IMG/VR virus record: IMGVR_UViG_3300006916_000352 | Span: 1 to 25,121 of that record | DNA length: 25,121 nt | From: a virus | Reading direction: 5' to 3' (one strand) | In this document: positions 20,290 through 25,121 of the stretch, one piece after another | Numbering within the stretch: position 1 is the stretch's first letter | How the letters are laid out: each line of letters begins with the position of its first letter | Notes under the pieces: model-generated | Told to the model about the DNA's origin: nothing | The model's database searches: none | Seen by the model: the letters and a program-made list of their open reading frames with translations, nothing else | Translations under genes and position numbers: made by a program

Positions 20290-20857
20290 AGATATCCTTC
20301 CATGTTGCAAATGTTGGAAACTCGTCATTATTCATATTATGAGCATGTTCTACCATAATACTTTCGAGTCCTAGTCGATCACCTGTTTGTGCATTTAATA
20401 ATTTATCTTCAATCCAAAGAAGACCAGAGTCACGATAAGGTTCTAGCACTTCATCTTTATCTTCACCAGTGTCACAAAAGATAAATTTAGTAAAAGCGGT
20501 TTCACCAAATAATTTTTTACAATTTTGAATACGAAGCATCTGAGCATGTTCGTTATTTGAAAGAGCGGTTATCATATGAAACGTATAACCATGTTTACGG
20601 TGAAGAAGATCTACATAATACATAGCATCACGAAGAGGAGGTAAGAATCCCATAGCAGCAGATTCATTGAACTGTCTAACTAATCTTCTACTTATAGATG
20701 ATGGAAGATTGTATCGATCTTTCATATCATAGTATTGTTGACCATCTTCAACTATTTTATAACCTTGTGTTTGCATCCAGACATTCATGGCGTATTCCCA
20801 ATTCATGAGAACACCATCGCAGTCAGTAAGTATCACCCGGTTTAAATTGTCTATCAT
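20270..20857 (-). CDS. HAD-superfamily phosphatase
   Basis: 195 residues from ATG 20855-20857, set by GAAGGAG. VILTDCDGVLMNW is HAD motif I (Asp nucleophile and Asp+2), ITALSNN motif II and LLWIEDKLLNA motif IV. It resembles the HAD proteins of marine T4-type phages, some like 5'(3')-deoxyribonucleotidases. The substrate could be a nucleotide or a sugar phosphate. First gene after the early promoter at 20882-20910, which is the only recognisable promoter before the whole glycan island. Confidence 0.88.
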   Translation of the reverse strand: MIDNLNRVILTDCDGVLMNWEYAMNVWMQTQGYKIVEDGQQYYDMKDRYNLPSSISRRLVRQFNESAAMGFLPPLRDAMYYVDLLHRKHGYTFHMITALSNNEHAQMLRIQNCKKLFGETAFTKFIFCDTGEDKDEVLEPYRDSGLLWIEDKLLNAQTGDRLGLESIMVEHAHNMNNDEFPTFATWKDIYEYVAR

Positions 20858-21023
20858 TATATTCTCCTTCATTATAGTAGTATTCTACCATATTTTCAGA
20901 AGAATGTAAATAGTTTTTTTCGTTTTTAATATATTTTTTTATTCTAAAATCTTTATGAATAGATTGTTTCTTATGTTTTCCACGTTTTTTATTACGAGAA
21001 TCAAAGCGACTGAACTTAGCCAT
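20823..21023 (-). CDS. Small basic protein (MAKFSRFD type)
   Basis: 66 residues. MAKFSRFDSRNKKRGKHKK at the start is a pattern I recognise from short basic proteins of T4-type phages. The C-terminal half is acidic/Tyr-rich and overlaps both the early promoter 20882-20910 and the next gene by 35 bases, so that part may be an unselected extension. Coupled to glutaredoxin by TAATG. Confidence 0.6.
   Translation of the reverse strand: MAKFSRFDSRNKKRGKHKKQSIHKDFRIKKYIKNEKNYLHSSENMVEYYYNEGEYNDRQFKPGDTY
20882..20910 (-). promoter_or_regulatory. T4-type early promoter of the glycan island
   Basis: TTTACA, 17-base spacer ending in ATGG, TAGAAT on the minus strand; the RNA start is near 20875 and the leader holds GAAGGAG. 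No further promoter of this type was found until 11922. Confidence 0.75.
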
Positions 21024-21271
21024 TAGATTTTTTCCTGTCCGAAGTTGCGTGTGTTTTCAATTTCAGCTGCGAATTCTGTGTATCCGCCTATATGTTTATC
21101 ATTCCAAAATATTTGAGGAACCGTTCGAGCTCCAGGCAATATTTCTGTGAGTTCCTGAAGTTTCCTTGGTCCATCAACTAAAATGTATTCGTACTCAAGT
21201 GCATGTTGTTCTGCGAGTGCTTTTGCTCTATCGCACCATATGCACCTTGGTCCTCCCCAAATTGTTATCAT
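21023..21271 (-). CDS. Glutaredoxin
   Basis: 82 residues, a complete glutaredoxin: redox site CIWC (10-13), TVPQIFWNDKHIGGYTEF with the cis-proline (about 51-68). It would reduce disulfides with glutathione, typically feeding ribonucleotide reductase in T4-type phages (nrdC counterpart). TAATG coupling to PhoH. Confidence 0.93.
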   Translation of the reverse strand: MITIWGGPRCIWCDRAKALAEQHALEYEYILVDGPRKLQELTEILPGARTVPQIFWNDKHIGGYTEFAAEIENTRNFGQEKI

Positions 21272-21969
21272 TAATCGTATCCTAACATTTCTTTTGTCAT
21301 AATATAATCTCTCACCATTCCTGATCTTACAATGTCATCCCAACCAAACTGTATGATTGAAAAGTTTTTCATTTGTTCTAGTATTGCCATGAACTTAAAT
21401 AAACCATCCTTTTCATCTTGAAACTTAAAGTCAGATTGTTTATAATCACCGCAAAATATAATCTTACTGTTACGTCCTACTCGTGTAATAACTGTATCAA
21501 GTTCATGGAACGTAAGGTTCTGCATCTCATCAACAATAATAATAGAATCATCAAACGTGGATCCACGAATAAATGATGTAGATTCAAATTCAATTTGTCG
21601 AGCTGTTGTGAGTTTGTTATACGCTCCTACATCACCAAAGAGTTCAGCACAAATATTCTTATATGGAATATTGTACATGTCCTTTTTTTCTTCTGCGGTA
21701 CCTGGAAGAAATCCAATGTCTCTTGTTGGTACAACAGATCTAATTATTACAATACGACGGAAAAAAGAATCTGAATCAAGAAGTTCTTCTAGCGCCATAT
21801 AAAGAGCTATAAAAGTTTTACCTGTGCCTGCAGTTCCAGCTAATACCAGATTATCGTCATCTTCCCACGATTCAAAAGCAATCTTTTGATTTTCAGTAAT
21901 AGGTTCATACTCTAACAAATCATCAATGCGAACTGTAAGAGAGTTGTTCTTACTTAAACGTTTACTCAT
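21271..21969 (-). CDS. phoH: PhoH-like P-loop ATPase
   Basis: 232 residues. Walker A GTAGTGKT (45-52), PTRDIGFLPGT (81-91), Walker B IIIVDEMQN (143-151) and the GDYKQ sensor are all present. PhoH is very common in marine T4-type phages; its role in infection is not settled, with RNA-related and phosphate-stress functions proposed. ATG 21967-21969 has no clear ribosome binding site. Confidence 0.95.
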   Translation of the reverse strand: MSKRLSKNNSLTVRIDDLLEYEPITENQKIAFESWEDDDNLVLAGTAGTGKTFIALYMALEELLDSDSFFRRIVIIRSVVPTRDIGFLPGTAEEKKDMYNIPYKNICAELFGDVGAYNKLTTARQIEFESTSFIRGSTFDDSIIIVDEMQNLTFHELDTVITRVGRNSKIIFCGDYKQSDFKFQDEKDGLFKFMAILEQMKNFSIIQFGWDDIVRSGMVRDYIMTKEMLGYD

Positions 21970-21970
21970 A

Positions 21971-22204
21971 CTATGTTTTTATTGTGTTGCTACGGCCTGA
22001 TCCGGATTTCACTTTATTCAAAACTTCTTTCCATCCATCATCTGTTTTGCTCAAAGTACTTCCTACACCTGATACAATCTTTGGTGTACTTGGTACTTGA
22101 ATTACGTCTGGCATAGCGTCTAATATATCTTGTAATTCATCCCAGGTACATATAGTGTCCCAGGTTTCTTGAGTCTTAGTATCTTTCAATGTATATGAGG
22201 GCAT
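21971..22204 (-). CDS. Conserved T4-like small protein (FmdB-like layout)
   Basis: 77 residues. MPSYTLKDTKTQETWDTICTW and later DDGWKEVLNKVKSG match the start and end of small T4-type phage proteins sometimes called FmdB-like. The zinc cysteines of true FmdB are missing (one Cys only). Function unknown. A hairpin (22223-22249) precedes it. Confidence 0.8.
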   Translation of the reverse strand: MPSYTLKDTKTQETWDTICTWDELQDILDAMPDVIQVPSTPKIVSGVGSTLSKTDDGWKEVLNKVKSGSGRSNTIKT

Positions 22205-22222
22205 AATATTCTTTCTGTAAAT

Positions 22223-22249
22223 CGGCCGACTAGTCGTGCTAGCCGACCG
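22223..22249 (-). promoter_or_regulatory. RNA hairpin between two genes
   Basis: On the minus-strand RNA an 11-bp stem (two G-U pairs) closes a 5-base loop CACGA. No U-tract follows, so it is not a standard terminator. An AGGAGGT just upstream (near 22252-22258) has no start codon at normal distance. Confidence 0.55.
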
Positions 22250-22257
22250 TCTACCTC

Positions 22258-22419
22258 CTATTGCAATGCTTGTTGTTTCTCAGTGATGAAGTCTTCGAGA
22301 TATTCTCTCTTTCGACTTATTTTAGTAGCTAAATCAATTTTGCCTTTCTGTTTGAGCTTGGTGATATAGTTTTCTAATTCAATAACATCTTGTTTAAGTC
22401 TATCAAACTGAGCAGTCAA
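22258..22419 (-). CDS. Small coiled-coil protein with TTG start
   Basis: 53 residues, (M)TAQFDRLKQDVIELENYITK..., a continuous helix of heptads rich in Lys, Glu and Leu. No ATG is in frame, but TTG at 22417-22419 follows AGGAG with a 6-base spacing. It fills the gap between 22451-22885 and the hairpin. Function unknown. Confidence 0.65.
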   Translation of the reverse strand: MTAQFDRLKQDVIELENYITKLKQKGKIDLATKISRKREYLEDFITEKQQALQ

Positions 22420-22450
22420 TGCAATCTCCTATTGTTATTTTTTTACATGA

Positions 22451-22885
22451 TTATTTTACGATAAGTTTTGGAAAAGCCTCCTCTACAAGTTTCTTGGTAA
22501 TTCCTTTTGCTAATGCTTTCTTATCTTTCATAAGAATAAGAAGCTCAGCGTCTTTTGGGTGAATACCTTCAAGGATATCAATGAACATACGTTCACGTTT
22601 AAATCCCATCATCTGATCACCCACAAGTCCTTTAACGAAGTATTTAAACTTCTTGTGTTGATTGTGTAATGTGGAAGGTACAGTTTCTTCTTTGGCTGGT
22701 TCATACGGAGGATCACCAGGTGGTAATGACCACTGGACCAAATCATCGTATGTGCCGCGGAGTAAGTCTTTTAAAGCCCAAGACTCGTTTTCACGAAGGA
22801 CGTTTATTCTATCCTGTTTCGTTTTTGCTTTTGAAGCAAGTTCAATTACTTCATAAACGTTTATAGTTCTAGTTTTAGTAACCAT
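22451..22885 (-). CDS. Conserved T4-like protein (DUF6433-like)
   Basis: 144 residues with KDLLRGTYDDLVQWSLPPG, PSTLHNQHKKFKYFVKG, ERMFIDILEGIHPKDAELL and the C-terminal KKLVEEAFPKL, a layout I know from marine T4-type phages; the DUF number is from memory and unverified. All-helical core, function unknown; it follows RNase H directly, which hints at replication. Confidence 0.85.
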   Translation of the reverse strand: MVTKTRTINVYEVIELASKAKTKQDRINVLRENESWALKDLLRGTYDDLVQWSLPPGDPPYEPAKEETVPSTLHNQHKKFKYFVKGLVGDQMMGFKRERMFIDILEGIHPKDAELLILMKDKKALAKGITKKLVEEAFPKLIVK

Positions 22886-23728
22886 CTAAATAAAGTCCTC
22901 AATATCTTCAATCAATCTCTTGCATCGTTTAGCCACTAGGTAAGGAAAGACCTTGCCTTTATTATCATGTGTATCTTGGCTTTCAAATGTATTTATAATT
23001 TCGTTTTTTAGAACATCAGGTGTTTCATTTAGATCAATCAATTTTTTGTTACGTAAAAAATTACGATATATTTCTTGTCCTTGTGATTCAGGATTTTCTA
23101 TTAATTGATCCAATAGTTTTTGTCGAAGAGGTGTTTGACGTGTACCTTCTACGAATACATTATCGCCAGACAAAACATTAGGTACACCGTCAGATGTATC
23201 ACCTCTTAGAATAAGTTCCATTAACTGTTTCCTAGGATGTTCTATTTTTATATATTTCTTTGTCATAGGAGAATACTGTGACACATTGTCAAATTTTTGC
23301 AATTGTGCAAAATCTTTATCAGCAGATATAATCATAACTTTTTCGTATTGACCAAACTCCTGCGTATTGTAACAAAGCTGGCCAATAATATCATCAGCCT
23401 CGCATCCTTCGATCTTTAGTGTTTTATAGGGGAAGTGATCGCCAAGTTCTTCAAACACTAGATTAGTGATACGAAATACTTCGTCCCAATCCATACTTGA
23501 TTTCTTACGGCCAATTTTACGAGCTGCTTTGTAATTAGGAAAAGCTTTGTATCGCCAGTTGTTACCTGCGTCAGAAGCAATAACAACTTCGCCAAAGTCT
23601 TTATGAAAACGTTTACGGTACATACGAATACTATTCAGAATCATATGCCTAATAAGGTTTTCATCTATGTCAAGCTTTTGAGTAACAATGTTTCCAATAG
23701 CTATTCCATTATAATCAATAATAATCAT
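22886..23728 (-). CDS. rnh: T4-type RNase H (5'-3' exonuclease/flap nuclease)
   Basis: 280 residues from MIIIDYNG (ATG 23726-23728, TGGAG upstream). It removes RNA primers and flaps on the lagging strand. FEN-family residues are visible: D5, ASDAGNNWRYKAFPNYKAAR (51-70), CEADDIIG (109-116), ISADKDF (134-140) and LRGDTSDGVPNV (174-185). It is expressed from the early promoter 23754-23782. A TATAAATA on the minus strand inside it (22990-22997) may be chance or a late start for 22451-22885. Confidence 0.95.
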   Translation of the reverse strand: MIIIDYNGIAIGNIVTQKLDIDENLIRHMILNSIRMYRKRFHKDFGEVVIASDAGNNWRYKAFPNYKAARKIGRKKSSMDWDEVFRITNLVFEELGDHFPYKTLKIEGCEADDIIGQLCYNTQEFGQYEKVMIISADKDFAQLQKFDNVSQYSPMTKKYIKIEHPRKQLMELILRGDTSDGVPNVLSGDNVFVEGTRQTPLRQKLLDQLIENPESQGQEIYRNFLRNKKLIDLNETPDVLKNEIINTFESQDTHDNKGKVFPYLVAKRCKRLIEDIEDFI

Positions 23729-23751
23729 TACAAACTCCATTCATATTAAGT

Positions 23752-24183
23752 TTATTCTACCACAGTTTCATCCAATTGTAAACCTAAAATATGCTTTCGA
23801 TGTATTTTTCCTCCAACAAATGCGTTATAGTATTCTTCTGGTTTAAGTAATACATCGAGTTCAAGTTGATATTTCATTTCATAGTAAGAACATTGTCCTT
23901 TGGTCTTACATAACATAAGTATTTCGCGATGAAATGCATCAGCGCCATTCTCTTCTACGAGTAATTGCACTTCTTTGCTAGATCCAAAATACTTACGCCA
24001 GTCAGATTCAGTTCTTGTCCTGACTCTACGTTTTCTTTTTTTAGTTTTTGGTAGAACTTTTGGTTTCCAGAAAAACTTCTTACCGATATATTTCATACCA
24101 GTTGCTTTTTCTGTTATTTGATACACGAATCCTTGATACTCTTCTGGAGTCTCGTCAAATTCTTTTCCATTATAATGCCACAT
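23752..24183 (-). CDS. GIY-YIG nuclease-like protein
   Basis: 143 residues. GFVYQITEKATGMKYIGKK (18-36) is a GIY-YIG motif in the VYQ...YIG form. Basic KKRKRRVRTRTESDWRKYFGSS and a late EMKYQLE glutamate fit proteins of this type in T4-type phages. It may be a DNA endonuclease, but whether it homes is unknown. The ATG (24181-24183) has no ribosome binding site; an AATAAATA box lies 6 bases upstream. Its 3' end encodes the RNase H promoter. Confidence 0.85.
   Translation of the reverse strand: MWHYNGKEFDETPEEYQGFVYQITEKATGMKYIGKKFFWKPKVLPKTKKRKRRVRTRTESDWRKYFGSSKEVQLLVEENGADAFHREILMLCKTKGQCSYYEMKYQLELDVLLKPEEYYNAFVGGKIHRKHILGLQLDETVVE
23754..23782 (-). promoter_or_regulatory. T4-type early promoter inside a coding end
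   Basis: TTTACA, 17-base spacer, TAGAAT on the minus strand, with the spacer ending TGTGG. It lies entirely within the last codons of the GIY-YIG gene and drives RNase H. Confidence 0.78.
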
Positions 24184-24188
24184 AAGGC

Positions 24189-24196
24189 TATTTATT
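24189..24196 (-). promoter_or_regulatory. Possible late promoter variant (AATAAATA)
   Basis: One mismatch from the late box, overlapping the stop of the zinc-ribbon gene. It would start RNA at about the ATG of the GIY-YIG gene. Confidence 0.3.
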
Positions 24197-24332
24197 AATC
24201 GTCTTCAGTTTCTTCAAATTGTGATTCTTCACCACACATCGGGCAGAATATTGGAATTTCATCTCCTTCTTCTAATAAGACGTAAGTTACCATGTCACAA
24301 ACGTCGCACTCGGTCCAATATTCTTTATCCAT
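24195..24332 (-). CDS. Small zinc-ribbon protein
   Basis: 45 residues, MDKEYWTECDVCDMVTYVLL..., with CDVC (9-12) and CPMC (30-33), two CxxC knuckles that form a zinc ribbon, and an acidic tail. Probably a small protein- or nucleic-acid-binding module. ATG 24330-24332 follows AAGG at 6 bases. Confidence 0.78.
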   Translation of the reverse strand: MDKEYWTECDVCDMVTYVLLEEGDEIPIFCPMCGEESQFEETEDD

Positions 24333-24456
24333 AGCTTACCTTACATTTTTTGTAGTCAAGTATAGGATTAAGAGTTTTATAATCTAAGATTTTATTTAAC
24401 TTCCCCATCCAGCAAACTCCCCTCTGTTTTGCATTCTCACATACAAAGATCTTCAT
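24325..24456 (-). CDS. Small basic protein
   Basis: 43 residues, MKIFVCENAKQRGVCWMGKL..., Lys-rich with three cysteines. It spans the gap between 24437-24625 (20-base overlap) and the zinc-ribbon gene (8-base overlap). The ribosome binding site is weak; a shorter start at MGKLNKIL has GGGGAG upstream. Function unknown. Confidence 0.55.
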   Translation of the reverse strand: MKIFVCENAKQRGVCWMGKLNKILDYKTLNPILDYKKCKVSYG

Positions 24457-24625
24457 ACTTTGTAGTATGTTGTCTATGTTTACTTTTGTCTTCTTTGTTT
24501 TTTCGTTTTATATCGTATGGCCATTCGCCTTCAACTTCGAATCTTGATTTATTATGCCAAGCCCATTCAATACTACTAAAGAATGGATAGCCTTTAGATC
24601 TTAGAAATTTGAACCATTCTATCAT
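24437..24625 (-). CDS. Hypothetical protein
   Basis: 62 residues, Trp/Lys/Glu-rich, MIEWFKFLRSKGYPFFSS..., very basic C-terminal half. ATGA coupling to the previous gene. No family recognised. Confidence 0.7.
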   Translation of the reverse strand: MIEWFKFLRSKGYPFFSSIEWAWHNKSRFEVEGEWPYDIKRKNKEDKSKHRQHTTKYEDLCM

Positions 24626-24870
24626 ACGTCTTGTTTTTCCTGTTTAATAGATTCTAGAATATCTTTTATTTGTTCCATTTCAAGACAATTTGCTAATTCT
24701 ATAGGCATTGGTTTACCGTATTCTTCATTTAACTTTTGAGCGATGCGTAATCTTTGAACAGGATCATTAAGTGCATTCATACATTCTTGACGAGTCTCGA
24801 ATGTAGGTGTGGTGAATATATAAAAGTCACCCATCATAGTTCCAAATAATACTACTACCATCCAACTCAT
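24622..24870 (-). CDS. Small protein with hydrophobic N-terminus
   Basis: 82 residues. Residues 1-20 (MSWMVVVLFGTMMGDFYIFT) are hydrophobic and may act as signal or anchor. Two cysteines (C30, C62) and helical FETRQECMNAL follow; that layout resembles short exported phage proteins. ATGA coupling. Function unknown. Confidence 0.72.
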   Translation of the reverse strand: MSWMVVVLFGTMMGDFYIFTTPTFETRQECMNALNDPVQRLRIAQKLNEEYGKPMPIELANCLEMEQIKDILESIKQEKQDV

Positions 24871-25121
24871 GTTCTGTTACCTCTCAAAGCAAAGTACAAA
24901 CCACCAACCCATAACAGTACATGAAAGTTATCATATAATAATACATCAACAATACTTTCGGGTTGACTGGTCCATATCACACCAGTAATTATACTACAAA
25001 TAGTAATTCCACTAAACCTTGTTATAATATCATAGAGTTCTCTCCATGCTTTTATTAACACAGCTCCACCTACAAGTAATCCAAGACCAGCACCTATTTC
25101 ACCATAGATGACAAACCACCA
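24867..25121 (-). CDS. Multi-pass membrane protein (5' end cut by window edge)
   Basis: At least 84 residues, open to the window edge. Three hydrophobic segments are seen: GAGLGLLVGGAV, a middle helix ITICSIITGVIW and HVLLWVGGLYFAL, ending with RGNRT. An internal GTG at 25059-25061 could be read as a start, but the frame continues upstream with a further hydrophobic segment, so truncation is more likely. The glycine-rich helix would suit a small holin-like or pore protein; no family is assigned. Confidence 0.65.
   Translation of the reverse strand, partial: WWFVIYGEIGAGLGLLVGGAVLIKAWRELYDIITRFSGITICSIITGVIWTSQPESIVDVLLYDNFHVLLWVGGLYFALRGNRT

Noticed and set aside
22990-22997. TATAAATA on the minus strand inside RNase H
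   Set aside because: About 105 bases before the next gene; could be a late promoter, but nothing besides the octamer supports it.

Overview
This window looks like part of the genome of a T4-type myovirus, probably marine. The evidence is a set of T4 core genes (ssDNA-binding protein gp32, late-transcription coactivator gp33, T4-type RNase H, PhoH, glutaredoxin), T4-style early promoters (GTTTAC/TGTACA, 17 bp, TGTGGTAGAAT), exact T4 late promoter boxes (TATAAATA), very tight packing with ATGA/TAATG overlaps, and AT-rich sequence. The host cannot be read from the sequence; low-GC marine bacteria are the usual hosts of such phages. Every gene but one lies on the minus strand, so transcription runs from high to low coordinates. 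No stretch over 300 bases lacks a gene. The longest gap (10013-10158) holds a GC-rich, strongly structured element.

Layout in the direction of transcription. 25121-23752: small membrane and hypothetical genes, a zinc-ribbon protein and a GIY-YIG protein. 23728-20823: an early promoter, then RNase H, a conserved T4-like protein, a TTG-started coiled-coil protein, a hairpin, a small conserved protein, PhoH, glutaredoxin and a basic protein. 20857-11923: a roughly 9 kb single-direction glycan island behind one recognisable early promoter. It encodes two HAD phosphatases, several DxD glycosyltransferases, two GT25-like transferases, two methyltransferases, UDP-galactopyranose mutase, a class I fructose-bisphosphate aldolase and a GT42/MptE-like protein. 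11887-10159: a SprT-like metalloprotease, three small proteins and a secreted glycine-zipper protein. 10155-7420: the structured element, hypothetical proteins, a thermonuclease, tRNA-Pro(TGG) and small genes.

At 7013-7024 a 12-bp palindrome forms two overlapping divergent late promoters. One drives the only plus-strand gene, an EF-hand membrane protein; the other drives a minus-strand set of membrane proteins and a complete class 3 lipase. From 5253 down to 788 lie early operons of short hypothetical genes. They are separated by near-identical regulatory cassettes, including an 80-bp direct repeat flanking one gene, which resemble the promoter-stem-loop (PeSL) cassettes known from T4-type phages. 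The window ends with gp33 and gp32.

The parts most worth attention are the glycan island with a central-metabolism aldolase, the structured intergenic element, the palindromic double late promoter with its EF-hand protein, and the shuffling-type promoter cassettes. All functional calls rest on reading motifs by eye; no database search was done.
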